The notes under the pieces were generated by a model, which was not told where the DNA came from, did no database searches, and worked only from the letters and a program-made list of their open reading frames with translations. DNA of 64,000 nucleotides from Elusimicrobia bacterium GWA2_66_18 (lineage in GTDB: Bacteria > Elusimicrobiota > Elusimicrobia > UBA1565 > UBA9628), in the NCBI GenBank assembly GCA_001799675.1, contig MGTX01000002.1, forward strand, positions 3,878 to 67,877, read 5' to 3'. Position 1 is the stretch's first letter. The number at the start of each line of letters is the position of its first letter. Of the stretch, positions 1 through 10,885 are shown in pieces. The translations under genes were made by a program, and so were the position numbers.

Positions 1-96
1 GCACGCGACGCCGCGGGCTTGGGGCCCGCTCACTCGCACGATGCCCAAGGCGGCTCGCCCCGGCGCGGTGGCCGGGGCGACGATCGTGTCGGTCAT
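1..96 (-). CDS. mnmE: MnmE (TrmE) tRNA-modification GTPase, N-terminal fragment
   Basis: Only the first 32 codons lie in the window; the gene runs off the left edge. The translation starts MTDTIVAPATAPGRAALG and continues IVRVSGP, the folate-binding N-terminal signature of MnmE, which with MnmG modifies the wobble uridine of certain tRNAs. Its ATG (94-96) overlaps the TGA of khpB (93-95) as ATGA, so it is the last visible gene of the rpmH-rnpA-yidD-yidC-khpB-mnmE operon, a conserved bacterial order. The G domain is outside the window. Confidence 0.88.
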   Translation of the reverse strand, partial: MTDTIVAPATAPGRAALGIVRVSGPQARGVAC

Positions 97-983
97 TGAT
101 TCTTGGGGCGGATGACGATCTTGCGCCAGGGGCCCTCCCCCTCGGAGGAGGTGGTGATGTGAGGGCTGGATGCATAGGTGCGATGGATGAGGCGGCGCAT
201 GGACGCGTCCATGGGTTCCAGGCGGACGGGCTTGCCGGTGGCCTTGACGCTCTCGATGGAGAGAAGGGCTGCGTCGAGGATCGCGCGCTCCTTCTTCTCC
301 CAGTAGGACAGGGCGTCTACCTGGACAGAGGTCGAGTCGGCGTCGCCGCGCGAGAGTATGAGCGTGGCCAGGAACTGCAGCGATTCCAGCACGCGGCCGT
401 CGTGTCCGACCAGTTGGGGGGCGTCCTGGGACTCGACGACAGCCTTCACGCGTTCCATGTCCGCGTCCCACGAGGTCGATACGGTCGGGGCGGCGATGGA
501 CATCAGCTTGAGCATTTCCTCGACGAGCTGCTGGGCCTTGGCGCAGGCTTGCTGGGCCGCGGAGGCGGACAGCGGGGCCGACGCGCGGGAGCTCTTCTCT
601 CGCGGGGCGCGCGATGGTTGGCGGACGGCCGGCTTGGGCGCCGGAGGCGGTGCGTTGAGCGAGAGCGACGGCGCGGACGGTTTCGGCGGAAGGTTTCGGG
701 GCAGCGGCACGGGCCGGGGGGGCGCAGCACTGCGCGGCGGCGCGCTAGGCCGGGGCGCGGGGCGCGCGGCGCGCGGCGTACAGGGCGACGGGGCGGGGCT
801 GTCTGGGCCCCAGCGCTTTTCGGTCAGGCTCACGCGCGCGGGCTTGGCGCCGATGCCGAGGAATCCCGAAGCGGCTTCCTGAAGGACGGCGACTTCGACC
901 TGGTCGCGACGCAGTCCGCTCTTCTTTAAAGCGGCGTCGACTGCTTCTGCGACGGTGCGGCCTTCGCTTTCGATTGGTTCCAT
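93..983 (-). CDS. khpB: Jag/KhpB (EloR) RNA-binding protein
   Basis: 296-residue Jag-family protein. Residues 1 to about 55 form the Jag_N domain (EAVDAALKKSGL, then GFLGIGAKPARV). About 60-135 is a proline/alanine-rich linker. A KH domain follows, with GHDG in the GxxG position, and a C-terminal R3H domain with the RxxxH motif in MRRLIHRTYAS. The family binds RNA and in Gram-positives influences cell elongation; its role in this organism is inferred only. AGGAG lies 7 nt before the ATG, so this internal operon gene has a normal Shine-Dalgarno. The linker is long and low-complexity. Confidence 0.92.
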   Translation of the reverse strand: MEPIESEGRTVAEAVDAALKKSGLRRDQVEVAVLQEAASGFLGIGAKPARVSLTEKRWGPDSPAPSPCTPRAARPAPRPSAPPRSAAPPRPVPLPRNLPPKPSAPSLSLNAPPPAPKPAVRQPSRAPREKSSRASAPLSASAAQQACAKAQQLVEEMLKLMSIAAPTVSTSWDADMERVKAVVESQDAPQLVGHDGRVLESLQFLATLILSRGDADSTSVQVDALSYWEKKERAILDAALLSIESVKATGKPVRLEPMDASMRRLIHRTYASSPHITTSSEGEGPWRKIVIRPKNQ

Positions 984-1002
984 GGTATTTCTCCTGAGGT
1001 GG

Positions 1003-2538
1003 TCAGGCTGCCTCTAAGCGGTCCTTGAGCGTAAGTTGGAGGACGGTGCTGACGAGGCTGTTCGTCAGCCAGTAAAGAACAAGGCCAGACGGGAAGTTGA
1101 GGAACATGAAGGTGAATACGATCGGCATGAACATCATCATCTGCTGCTGAGTTCGATCCCCCGCGGGTGGACTGAGCTTCGACTGGAGGAACATGAGGCC
1201 GCCCATGACCAGAGGCAGGACGTAGTAGGGGTCCTTGGCGGAGAGGTCGCGGATCCAGAACATCCAGACCGCGCCGTGCAGTTCCCAGGAGTTGCGCAGG
1301 GCGTTGAAGAGTGCGATGAAGATGGGCATCTGCAGGAGCATGGGCAGGCAGCCCCCGAGAGGGTTCGCCCCCTTGGTCTTATAGAGCGCCATCGTCTCCG
1401 CGTTCAGCTTCTGGGGGTCGTCGGCGTGGCGTTTCTGGAGCTTCGCGATCTCGGGCTGGAGCATCTTCATCGCCGCCGCGGCCTTGAGGCTCTTGTACGT
1501 CAGGGGGAAGAGCAGGACCTGGAGGGCCAGGGTCAGGACCACGATGGACCAGCCCCAATTGCCGGTGGCGCGGTGCAGGAGCTCCAACGCGGCGAGCATG
1601 CCGCGTCCGAGTTGGGCGAAGAAGCCGAAGTCGATGGAGCGCTCCAGGCCCACGCCGTAGCGCGTCAGCCAAGTGTGTCCCTTGGGCCCCAAGTAGTAGG
1701 GGACCTCCCAGGAGAAGCTCCCGCCCGGCTTGAGGGTCACGGGCTTGGCGGTGAGAGTGAGAGCGGGCGGATCCGTCGTGGCGGCGGGCTCGAAGTGCTC
1801 GGCGGAGGGCATGAGCGCGGCCAGGAAGTAACGGTTGTCCACGCCGACCCAGCGGAAGGGGCCCTCGTGGCGGCCGGGCTTGAGGACCTCTATGCGGCCC
1901 TTGAGCCCCGGGGACTCGGGCGTCAGTGCGACGGCGCGCCAGACCTTCGGGTTCTCCTTCTTCTCGCTGTCTATGGTGCCCAGGCCCGGGCCCACGGTGA
2001 GCGTCCACGGCCCGACCGCGAGATCCCTCCGGGTGGCATTGAGGACGGTCACGCTGAGCCGGGGCAGGACCGTGCCTTCCCCGGGCTTATATTCCTTGAG
2101 AATGTTGAGCCCATCGCCGCGCGTCGCGGCGTAGATGAGGCCGTTCTTCACGGCGCGGTTTCGAGTGAACTCCAATTCCGGCCAGGTCGCGAAGAGGCCC
2201 GGGTCGGGTGCGGAGACCAACTCGACACGGCCCAGGGGTTCCGGGTAGCGGAAGCTGATGAGAGCGGCTCCGCGCGGATGGACGCGGGCTTCGGCTTCGC
2301 CTAGGCTCACCATTTCCGACTGGGCGAGGGCCTCGGCGGGGTCCCGCGCGGGGAGCCCGGAGGCGGGGGCCGCGGATCCCGCGGCGGAAGCGCCCGTGGG
2401 CGGCGAACCCGTCGAGGCGGGGGCTGCGGCCGCGAGGGGCTGGGGCGCGGGTGGCCTGACGCGCTTCTCGACGAAGCCGAACCAAACGGCGTAGACTGCG
2501 ATGGAGAGTGCTATGGCGATCCAGAGGTTTCGATCCAT
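1003..2538 (-). CDS. yidC: Membrane protein insertase YidC
   Basis: 511 residues, normal for a diderm YidC. One N-terminal membrane segment (about residues 5-22) is followed by a proline/alanine-rich spacer and a beta-rich periplasmic P1 domain (about 60-300). The C-terminal insertase core begins near residue 325 with WGWSIVVLTLALQVLLFPL and a basic KSLKA stretch in the hydrophilic groove, then GGCLPMLLQMPIFIALF and the final helices. YidC inserts and folds inner-membrane proteins with or without SecYEG. It lies 15 nt after yidD and 19 nt before khpB. The large P1 domain argues for a Gram-negative-type envelope. Confidence 0.97.
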   Translation of the reverse strand: MDRNLWIAIALSIAVYAVWFGFVEKRVRPPAPQPLAAAAPASTGSPPTGASAAGSAAPASGLPARDPAEALAQSEMVSLGEAEARVHPRGAALISFRYPEPLGRVELVSAPDPGLFATWPELEFTRNRAVKNGLIYAATRGDGLNILKEYKPGEGTVLPRLSVTVLNATRRDLAVGPWTLTVGPGLGTIDSEKKENPKVWRAVALTPESPGLKGRIEVLKPGRHEGPFRWVGVDNRYFLAALMPSAEHFEPAATTDPPALTLTAKPVTLKPGGSFSWEVPYYLGPKGHTWLTRYGVGLERSIDFGFFAQLGRGMLAALELLHRATGNWGWSIVVLTLALQVLLFPLTYKSLKAAAAMKMLQPEIAKLQKRHADDPQKLNAETMALYKTKGANPLGGCLPMLLQMPIFIALFNALRNSWELHGAVWMFWIRDLSAKDPYYVLPLVMGGLMFLQSKLSPPAGDRTQQQMMMFMPIVFTFMFLNFPSGLVLYWLTNSLVSTVLQLTLKDRLEAA

Positions 2539-2553
2539 GGTGTGTGTTTCTCT

Positions 2554-2775
2554 TTAATGCGTCTCAGCGGGCACCGCGTCGATGCCTCCGGGGTCGAACG
2601 GATGGCAGCGCGCCAGGCGGCGCACGCAGAGGAGCGCGCCGCGCCAGGAGCCGTGGAGAGAGACGGCCTCGCGCGCGTAGTCGCCGCAACTCGGATGGAA
2701 GCGGCAGGCGCGCGGGAAGCAGGGCCGCAGGGCGGCCCGATAGAAGTCCAAGACGGCGATCAGGACGGTCTTCAT
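2554..2775 (-). CDS. yidD: Membrane protein insertion efficiency factor YidD
   Basis: 73 residues, start chosen at [18 protein letters not shown] because the family begins this way; the longer upstream frame is just rnpA in another register. Conserved YidD features are FHPSCGDYAREA, the basic segment and HPFDPGG near the C-terminus. The family is a small membrane-associated protein that helps YidC. Its ATG (2773-2775) overlaps the TGA of rnpA as ATGA, indicating coupled translation. Confidence 0.93.
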   Translation of the reverse strand: MKTVLIAVLDFYRAALRPCFPRACRFHPSCGDYAREAVSLHGSWRGALLCVRRLARCHPFDPGGIDAVPAETH

Positions 2776-3131
2776 GCTTTTAGTCTTCCGGCTTGCCGCA
2801 GGAGGTCGAGGAGGTCGGACTCCGCTTCCCTCAGAGTGATCCACGGGACTCCGGGGCGCGGGTAGGAGACCATCTCGAGGCCTGAGGCCAGATCCGAACG
2901 GTGGAGGCGGAAAGCCTCCCTCAGCAGGCGCTTGAGCCGGTTGCGCCTGACGGCGCCGCCGACCTTCGCGCTCACTGAGAGCCCCAGTCGGGGCTGCGCT
3001 CCAGCGGGGCCTTCGCGGCACCATAAGATCAGCCACCGACCTATGGCCTTGCGGCCGGTCTCGAAGACGAGTCTGAAATCCTTGCGGTCCTTGAGGCGCG
3101 CGTCGGCCCCGAAGCCGGACGTCTTCGTCAA
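2772..3131 (-). CDS. rnpA: Ribonuclease P protein component
   Basis: 119-residue RnpA, the protein subunit of RNase P that matures tRNA 5' ends. The family signature [14 protein letters not shown] is present, preceded by [13 protein letters not shown]. The start is TTG (3129-3131), which shares two bases with the rpmH stop TGA (3128-3130), so the two genes are translationally coupled. The N-terminus ([20 protein letters not shown]) matches the usual RnpA beginning, so TTG is preferred to any downstream start. Confidence 0.95.
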   Translation of the reverse strand: MTKTSGFGADARLKDRKDFRLVFETGRKAIGRWLILWCREGPAGAQPRLGLSVSAKVGGAVRRNRLKRLLREAFRLHRSDLASGLEMVSYPRPGVPWITLREAESDLLDLLRQAGRLKA

Positions 3132-3271
3132 GCCTGCTTGTTGGTCAACATGCGCCTGCCTTTGAAACGACGGCGCTTGAGGACGTTGCGGCCGCCGGTG
3201 GTCTTCATGCGGGCGCGGAATCCGATCTTCTTCGCACGTTTGCGTTTGTGGGGTCGATAAGTGGGGAGCAT
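3128..3271 (-). CDS. rpmH: 50S ribosomal protein L34
   Basis: 47 residues, very basic. It begins [18 protein letters not shown], continues [17 protein letters not shown] and ends in LTNKQA. This is ribosomal protein L34, first gene of the rpmH-rnpA-yidD-yidC-khpB-mnmE operon. It is read divergently from acs across a 36-bp gap. No Shine-Dalgarno is visible; a perfect TATAAT lies 8 nt before the ATG. Confidence 0.97.
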   Translation of the reverse strand: MLPTYRPHKRKRAKKIGFRARMKTTGGRNVLKRRRFKGRRMLTNKQA

Positions 3272-3279
3272 AATGATGG

Positions 3280-3285
3280 ATTATA
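3280..3285 (-). promoter_or_regulatory. -10 box of the rpmH operon
   Basis: Reads TATAAT on the minus strand, ending 8 nt before the rpmH ATG. No convincing -35 hexamer is seen. The spacing predicts a very short or absent 5' leader. Confidence 0.55.
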
Positions 3286-3294
3286 GAAAAATGT

Positions 3295-3300
3295 TATCAT
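3295..3300 (+). promoter_or_regulatory. -10 box of acs, leaderless-compatible
   Basis: TATCAT followed by 7 nt and then the acs ATG at 3308. No Shine-Dalgarno lies between. It sits back to back with the rpmH -10 in the same 36-bp divergent gap. Confidence 0.5.
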
Positions 3301-3307
3301 CGATTGC

Positions 3308-5269
<1,962 letters not shown>

Positions 5270-5274
5270 GAATC

Positions 5275-6810
5275 CTGGTCGAACGAATCCTCCTCGCGGT
5301 ACTGCTCGCGGCAGTCCTATGGGCTCTGCTTAAGCCGGACAAATCCGGATCCGCACGGCGGGCGCTGACGGCTGCGCTCCTGGCCCTGCTCTCGGGATGT
5401 TTCCTTTATTACACTCGCAGCGAGAGATATTTCCCGGACGCTTTCCCCGCTGAGTTGGCTCCTCTGACGGCGTTTCTCCTGCAAGCGGCGCTCCTCGCGC
5501 TGGGTGCGGCTGCCTTTGCGGCCGCGGGTGCGCGGGGCGGCGCCCGCCTCGGGGCCGTCTTCGGCCTGATCCTTGGCGTGGTGGGATGGTCGGCCTCGCG
5601 CTGGCCGCAGCTCTCTCGTGCGCTCGAACTCTCCGGCGCGCCCTTCGCCGGGTCTTTTCTGGGAACCCTGCTGCCGACGGCCGCAGCCCTCACCGCCGCG
5701 GCGTCCGCCGCCGTCGTCCTGTGCGAGGAGGCGCGACCCCATGCGCGCGGCCTGCTCCTGGCCTTGGCCGCGGCCTGGGTCCTGCCGACCGCAGCGACGC
5801 AGGCCGCCCTCGTGCGCTGGTGGGGCCTGGGCCCGCGCTCGCTCGCCGAGGCCGCGGCTATCGCCACCAACCGTTCCGCGGAGACGCTCAGCGTCCTGTG
5901 GCTGTACTCCAGCCGCGGCCGCTCCATCCAGAAAGACGCGGTGCGCATGGCGTCGGATACGGTGGACCTCTCCCCGCAGAGCCTGGTGAAGCTCGAGGAC
6001 TTCCTCCCACGCGTCGGCTACCGCGGCGTATTCGCGCTCGAGGCTCTCTGCGCGGTGCGGCAGGGCTGGAGGCAATGGTGGGAGGCAGACCGAGCGCTCG
6101 ATATGGTCTCCCTGGAGGCGCCGGGCCTCGTCCATCCCGATTACCGGTCCGCGCTGGACCTCATCAAGGCCGGGCCGCTGACGCCCGACCGCCGAAAACG
6201 CCTCGATGATCTGGCGGACGCCGCGGCGAGGAGCTCCGCGGGTTTCGAGGACGTGACCCAGAGCCAGTACATCTTTGAAGGTTTCTCCGCGGCCTACGCC
6301 CGCTTCGGCGACGAGGCCAAGGCGCGCCGGTGGCTCAACCGCGTGGACAACCTCTGGCCCATGACCGAGAAGAAGATCGAGGTCACTCCCGTCGAGGACT
6401 TCCGCGAGGGGCGCGTGAGCGGGACGCTCCTGGTGGACGGACGCGCGGCTCCATCGGTGCGCGTAGGGATCTTCATGGTTTGGAAGAGTTCCGGTCCCGC
6501 GGGGAGGACGACGGCGCGGCTGCTTTCCGCCTCGACCTACACGGACCCGGACGGCCGTTTCGATTTCGCGAACCTGGGCCCGGGCCGCTACTGCCTGGCC
6601 TTCATGGCCCGGCCGGAGGTCCTGCGCGGGCGCGTGCTGGACAGTCCTGATGAGTTCGAGCTTGGCTACGAGAAACCCGACCTAGTCCTGCCCGCCATCC
6701 GTATCGAGCGCGATACACAGGGCGTGCCGGAACCCTTCGCGCCGAGCGGCTTGCCCGAGGTTCCGATCCCGGAGGTCCCCGAGGCCGTGCTGCGCTGGCC
6801 GCGGAGGTAG
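5275..6810 (+). CDS. Membrane protein with C-terminal carboxypeptidase-regulatory-like beta domain
   Basis: I do not recognise this protein. The coding character (continuous hydrophobic segments, high-GC codons) extends back to just after the acs stop, but that frame has no ATG, GTG or TTG before TTG at 5455. A GAGGAG at 5261-5266 precedes in-frame ATC (5272) and CTG (5275), so I place the start at CTG 5275; the conservative start is TTG 5455 (451 residues). The N-terminal part holds several membrane helices. The middle is helical. The C-terminal part (GTLLVDGRAAPSVRVGIFM, TDPDGRFDFANLGPGRYCL) resembles a carboxypeptidase-regulatory/SpaA-like beta sandwich. It may be co-transcribed with acs. 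Confidence 0.6.
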   Translation: MVERILLAVLLAAVLWALLKPDKSGSARRALTAALLALLSGCFLYYTRSERYFPDAFPAELAPLTAFLLQAALLALGAAAFAAAGARGGARLGAVFGLILGVVGWSASRWPQLSRALELSGAPFAGSFLGTLLPTAAALTAAASAAVVLCEEARPHARGLLLALAAAWVLPTAATQAALVRWWGLGPRSLAEAAAIATNRSAETLSVLWLYSSRGRSIQKDAVRMASDTVDLSPQSLVKLEDFLPRVGYRGVFALEALCAVRQGWRQWWEADRALDMVSLEAPGLVHPDYRSALDLIKAGPLTPDRRKRLDDLADAAARSSAGFEDVTQSQYIFEGFSAAYARFGDEAKARRWLNRVDNLWPMTEKKIEVTPVEDFREGRVSGTLLVDGRAAPSVRVGIFMVWKSSGPAGRTTARLLSASTYTDPDGRFDFANLGPGRYCLAFMARPEVLRGRVLDSPDEFELGYEKPDLVLPAIRIERDTQGVPEPFAPSGLPEVPIPEVPEAVLRWPRR

Positions 6811-6831
6811 CGCCGGATCAAGACGCGATCC

Positions 6832-6837
6832 TATAAT
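6832..6837 (+). promoter_or_regulatory. -10 box overlapping the annotated ATG
   Basis: Perfect TATAAT whose last two bases belong to the ATG at 6836. Transcription from it would begin near 6844, leaving the in-frame GTG at 6845 as a leaderless start. Confidence 0.5.
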
Positions 6838-7189
6838 GAGCGCCGTGCCCAGGAGCCTATTCTCCGCCTCCATCCGCGCCTGCGTCGCCCGCCGCGACCT
6901 GGCCGCGCTGTCGCGCGTGGTGCGTGCGGCCGGAGCCGACGCCCTGGTCGCCGCTTGGCCGAGCCTCTCGCCGCTGGAGCGGTTGGCCTCCTTCAAAATG
7001 CTCCCCCGGCGGGATGCGGCCGCGGCCTTCTCGGGGCTGGACCCCGATGGCCGCTGGCTGGCCTTTCTGGGCGCGCCGGCCGAGAGCGTCGCTCCCCTCC
7101 TCGAGGACGCGCCGCGCGGCGCGCGGCGAAGCCTGAGGCGCGTTTGCGCCGCCGAGCGCGAGGCGATGCGTCGGGCGCAGAGCCGATGA
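6836..7189 (+). CDS. Small protein resembling the MgtE N-terminal helical domain
   Basis: 117 residues from ATG 6836, or 114 from GTG 6845, which fits the TATAAT at 6832-6837 better. The helical sequence LSPLERLASFKMLPRRDAAA followed by FSGLDPDGRWLAFL resembles the helical repeats of MgtE_N or FliG-like domains, without the membrane part. It overlaps recO by ATGA and heads a recO-glyQ-glyS transcription unit. Function unknown; the similarity is by eye and weak. Confidence 0.7.
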   Translation: MSAVPRSLFSASIRACVARRDLAALSRVVRAAGADALVAAWPSLSPLERLASFKMLPRRDAAAAFSGLDPDGRWLAFLGAPAESVAPLLEDAPRGARRSLRRVCAAEREAMRRAQSR

Positions 7190-7848
7190 TTCTCAACGCC
7201 TTCGGAGTTTCCCTCGCGCGCCGCGCGCTCGGCGAGTACGACCGCCTGACGACCGTGTTCACCGAGGAACTGGGCAAGCTCCCGGTGCGCTTCGTGGGCG
7301 TCTGCCGCCCGGCAGGCAAGCTCAAGGCGTTGGCTGAGCCGGCCGTCTGGGCCGAGTACCGCCTCCATGTTGCCCCCCGCTCCGAGTTCGCCAAGTGCGT
7401 GGGCGGACGAATCGTGTCGACATTCCCGGCCGCGCGCGCGGACCTGGCACGCACCACCGCGCTTCTCTACTGCTGCGAGATCCTCGACAAGCTGACGGCC
7501 GAACGCGCGCCCAGCCCGGAGAAATATCGCTTGCTCTGTGCTACGTTGGCCGCGCTGGAGGCGTCCCCAAGCCGCTGGCTCTCCCTCTCTTTCGGCCTGC
7601 GCCTCATGGACCTGGCCGGTTTCGGCCTGCGCGAGCGCGCGCCCGCGCCCGCGGCCTCGGTCTGGGAGGCCTTGCACGAGACCGAGCCGGCCGAACTGGC
7701 CGGACTCGGCTTCGAGCGCGCCGCCGCGATGTCGGCGCGCCGCGCGCTCGAGGCGCACTTCGAGACGCAGACCGGCCGCCGCCTCAAGACCGCCGAATTC
7801 AGGGAATCCCTCCTCACCGTCCCACGTCCCGAAGGAGTCACCAAATGA
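7186..7848 (+). CDS. recO: DNA repair protein RecO
   Basis: 220 residues. The N-terminal OB fold is recognisable ([48 protein letters not shown]), followed by the helical domain. RecO anneals SSB-coated DNA and loads RecA with RecR. No CxxC zinc motif is evident in the C-terminal half. The ATG overlaps the stop of the preceding gene (ATGA), and its own TGA overlaps the glyQ ATG. recO next to glyQ-glyS is a common bacterial order. Confidence 0.85.
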   Translation: MILNAFGVSLARRALGEYDRLTTVFTEELGKLPVRFVGVCRPAGKLKALAEPAVWAEYRLHVAPRSEFAKCVGGRIVSTFPAARADLARTTALLYCCEILDKLTAERAPSPEKYRLLCATLAALEASPSRWLSLSFGLRLMDLAGFGLRERAPAPAASVWEALHETEPAELAGLGFERAAAMSARRALEAHFETQTGRRLKTAEFRESLLTVPRPEGVTK

Positions 7849-8711
7849 AGAGCTTCCAAGAGATCATCCTCGAGCTGCAGTCGTTCTGGTCGCGCGAAGG
7901 CTGCGCCGTCGTCCAGCCCTACGACCTGGAAAAGGGCGCCGGCACCTTCAACCCCGCGACCTTCTTCGGCGCCCTCACCGCGGTCCCCGCGCGCTTCGCT
8001 TATGTCGAGCCCTCGCGCCGCCCGGCCGACGGCCGCTACGGCGACAACCCCAACCGCCTCGGCAAGTACTACCAGTTCCAGGTCATCTTGAAGCCCGTCC
8101 CGTCCGGGATCACGGACCTCTACCAGAAATCGCTTAAGGCCATCGGCCTGGACCCGAAACAACACGACCTGCGCTGGATCGAGGACGACTGGGAGTCGCC
8201 GACGCTCGGCGCCTCGGGCGTGGGCTGGGAGGTGTGGCTCGACGGCATGGAGATCACTCAGTTCACCTACTTCCAGCAGATGGGCTCGATGCCTCTCTTA
8301 CCGGTCTCGGTTGAGATCACCTACGGCCTGGAACGCATTGCGATGCACCTTCAGAAAAAAGATTCCGTTTATGATCTGGAATATGGCGGCGGCCTGACCT
8401 ACGGAGATCTTCACAAATCGCAAGAGCGCGAATTCTCACGATATCATTTCGAGACCGCCGATACGGCGCTTCTTTCCCGCCATTTTAATGAATGGGAAGC
8501 CGAAGGAGGACGCTTGACCGCGCTCGCAGACCCATTGCCTGCCTATGACTGCGTGGTGAGAATCTCGCACCTCTTCAACACGCTGGAGGCGCGCGGGGCC
8601 ATCTCGGTGACGGAGCGCGCCCAATACGTCACGCGCGTGCGCAACCTGGCGCGCAAGGTGATGCAGCTCTACATCGAAAAGAATGCGCCGAAGGCCGTGG
8701 AGGCCGCATGA
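7845..8711 (+). CDS. glyQ: Glycyl-tRNA synthetase alpha subunit
   Basis: 288 residues, normal for GlyQ, the catalytic subunit of the alpha2beta2 enzyme that charges tRNA-Gly. Family signatures: [65 protein letters not shown] and [14 protein letters not shown]. The start is ATG at 7845, overlapping recO by four bases, with GAAGGAG at 7831-7837 as ribosome binding site. The gene overlaps glyS the same way. Confidence 0.97.
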   Translation: MKSFQEIILELQSFWSREGCAVVQPYDLEKGAGTFNPATFFGALTAVPARFAYVEPSRRPADGRYGDNPNRLGKYYQFQVILKPVPSGITDLYQKSLKAIGLDPKQHDLRWIEDDWESPTLGASGVGWEVWLDGMEITQFTYFQQMGSMPLLPVSVEITYGLERIAMHLQKKDSVYDLEYGGGLTYGDLHKSQEREFSRYHFETADTALLSRHFNEWEAEGGRLTALADPLPAYDCVVRISHLFNTLEARGAISVTERAQYVTRVRNLARKVMQLYIEKNAPKAVEAA

Positions 8712-10885
8712 TGTCTCTCAAAAAGAAGAAATCCCCCCTCGAGGCGATGGCGTTTTCCGACGGCCAGATCCCGTATGAGGCGGGAAGAAAGAAGGCGTCC
8801 TCGCCCCCCCGGAAAGCGCCTGCGAGAGACTTCCTCCTTGACGTTCACACTGAGCCCCTGCCCGCCCGCTTCGTCGCCCCGGTCCTGGAGCAGTTGCGCA
8901 CGGGCGCCGCGAAATGGCTGGAAGGCAAGGCTCCCCACGGAGAGATCTCCGTCTCCGGAACCCTGCGCCATCTCATCGTCACCGTGAAGTCCGTCTCGCC
9001 CAAGGGTCACGACAAGTCCGAGAAGTTCAAAGGCCCCAAGGAGCAGGCGTGGAAGCTCCCCGACGGGAAGTTCACGCCCGCAGCCGAGGGTTTCGCGCGC
9101 AAATACGGCCTTTGCGCCGCCGATCTCAAGCCTGAGGACGGCATCCTCTACGCGGAAGTCCACTCCAAGGGCGAGGCCTCATCGGCTTTGCTCCAGGCGA
9201 TGATCCTCGATCTCCTCAAGTCTCTGCAGTTTCCCAAGTCGATGACCTGGGAGCCGTCCGGCTTCAAGTTCGGCCGACCCATCCGGGCCCTCACCTGCCT
9301 TCTCGGCGATAAAGTCGTGGCCGTGGAATTGGCGGGAGTGAAGTCCGGCCGGGCGGTCTATGGACACCCTGTCTTGGCCAAGGCTCCAACCGTGCTGAAG
9401 GACCCATCCAAGCATTCCGCCGTCCTGCGCCAGGGCCTCGTCATCATCGACCCCGCCGAAAGGCGGGAGTATCTACTCAAGGCCCTCGAGCTGACGACCA
9501 AGAAGACCGGCGGCCGGACCGAGGACGATGCGGAGCTCATCGATGAAACGGTCTTCATGGTCGAACACCCCGTCCCCATCTTGAGCAAACTGCGCGAGGA
9601 GCACATGAAGCTGCCCGCGGCTCTGCTGAAGTTGGTCATGAAGAAGCAGCTGAAGTTCTTCCCGGTGATGGCCCGCGACGGGAGTCTTCTTCCGTACTTC
9701 GTGGGCGTACGCGACGGTCTGTCCTGCGGCAACGCGCTGGTGCGCGAGGGGTATCAACGCGTGCTCGAGGCGCGCTTCAACGACGCGGCCTTCTTCTTGG
9801 GCCGCGACGCGGCCTCCACTCTGGAGAGCAAGCTTCCCCTCCTTGAGCGCGTCATGTATCAGAAGGCGCTGGGCTCCATCTCGCAAAAGGCGGCGCGGGT
9901 GGAGTCGCTGGTCTCCTGGATGGGATCACATCTGCGCCACACGGCGCCGATCGACGAACGCGCCGCGTCCTCGGCCGCGCGGCTGGTCTATGCGGACTTG
10001 GTCACCGATGTCGTGAGGGAATTTCCGGAACTGCAGGGTCAGATGGGCGGGGTGTACGCGCGCAACGACGGCCTAGACGAGCGCGTGGCTCTGGCCATCG
10101 AGCAGTTCTACTTCCCGGTCGCGGCCAAGACGCCGATCCCGGCTACGCCGGAGGCCGCGGTGGTCTCGCTGGCGGGCAAGCTGGACAGTCTGTCAGGCTG
10201 CTTCGCGGCGGGCCTGATCCCGACGGGCTCGTCCGACCCCTACGCCCTGCGCCGACAAGCGCTGGGGGTGGTGCGCATCCTTCTCGAAAAACAACTGCCT
10301 TTGGACCTGGAGCAGGCTCTTGAGGAGGCCGTCAAGCTTCAGCCCGTGGTCGTTCCCGGGCCCGGGAAGCTCTCGGCCCAGCTCGCCGACTTCGTCTGGG
10401 GGCGCGCGCAGTCGCTCTTTGAAGAGATGGGCTACGCGTCCGACGAGGTCCGATCGATTCGCGAGGGCGCTCTTAAGGATTTGCCCAACGCGTTCCGGCG
10501 TCTGGCCGCGGTCCGGGCCGTGCGCCGCGAGCCGGCCTTCGAGTCCCTGGCGGCCTCCTTCAAGCGGGCCGCGAATATCCTGCGTCAGGCCAAGAGCGAG
10601 AACAGCGAGCCGCCAGACCGCGCGCTTCTTCAGGATGAGGCCGACTTCGACCTCTACGACGCGCTGGTCGGCGCCGAGGGCGCGGCCAACGACCGCATCG
10701 TGCGCGGAGATTTCGAGGGCGGGCTCAAGAGCCTCGTCGCGGTGAAGCCGTTTTTGGATCTGTTCTTTGAGAAGGTGATGGTGATGGTCGAAGACGAGAG
10801 CCTCAAGCGCCAGCGTCTGGCTTTGCTCGGCAAGCTGGCGCGCGCCTTCAAGCGCGTGGCCGACCTCTCCGAGATCCAGTCTTAA
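8708..10885 (+). CDS. glyS: Glycyl-tRNA synthetase beta subunit
   Basis: 725 residues. After a basic, probably flexible 40-residue N-terminal extension ([26 protein letters not shown]), the usual GlyS start [20 protein letters not shown] appears. Later landmarks are [12 protein letters not shown], the HD-like region with [28 protein letters not shown] and the C-terminal anticodon-binding domain. It binds tRNA and completes the heterotetramer with GlyQ. Its stop (10883-10885) overlaps the nadE stop on the other strand, so the two units end tail to tail with no terminator space. Confidence 0.96.
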   Translation: MMSLKKKKSPLEAMAFSDGQIPYEAGRKKASSPPRKAPARDFLLDVHTEPLPARFVAPVLEQLRTGAAKWLEGKAPHGEISVSGTLRHLIVTVKSVSPKGHDKSEKFKGPKEQAWKLPDGKFTPAAEGFARKYGLCAADLKPEDGILYAEVHSKGEASSALLQAMILDLLKSLQFPKSMTWEPSGFKFGRPIRALTCLLGDKVVAVELAGVKSGRAVYGHPVLAKAPTVLKDPSKHSAVLRQGLVIIDPAERREYLLKALELTTKKTGGRTEDDAELIDETVFMVEHPVPILSKLREEHMKLPAALLKLVMKKQLKFFPVMARDGSLLPYFVGVRDGLSCGNALVREGYQRVLEARFNDAAFFLGRDAASTLESKLPLLERVMYQKALGSISQKAARVESLVSWMGSHLRHTAPIDERAASSAARLVYADLVTDVVREFPELQGQMGGVYARNDGLDERVALAIEQFYFPVAAKTPIPATPEAAVVSLAGKLDSLSGCFAAGLIPTGSSDPYALRRQALGVVRILLEKQLPLDLEQALEEAVKLQPVVVPGPGKLSAQLADFVWGRAQSLFEEMGYASDEVRSIREGALKDLPNAFRRLAAVRAVRREPAFESLAASFKRAANILRQAKSENSEPPDRALLQDEADFDLYDALVGAEGAANDRIVRGDFEGGLKSLVAVKPFLDLFFEKVMVMVEDESLKRQRLALLGKLARAFKRVADLSEIQS

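Noticed and set aside
3128-3307. Replication origin next to rpmH
   Set aside because: The rpmH-rnpA-yidD-yidC-khpB-mnmE order often flanks oriC, but dnaA, DnaA-box clusters and AT-rich unwinding sequence are not seen; the neighbour is acs across 36 bp.
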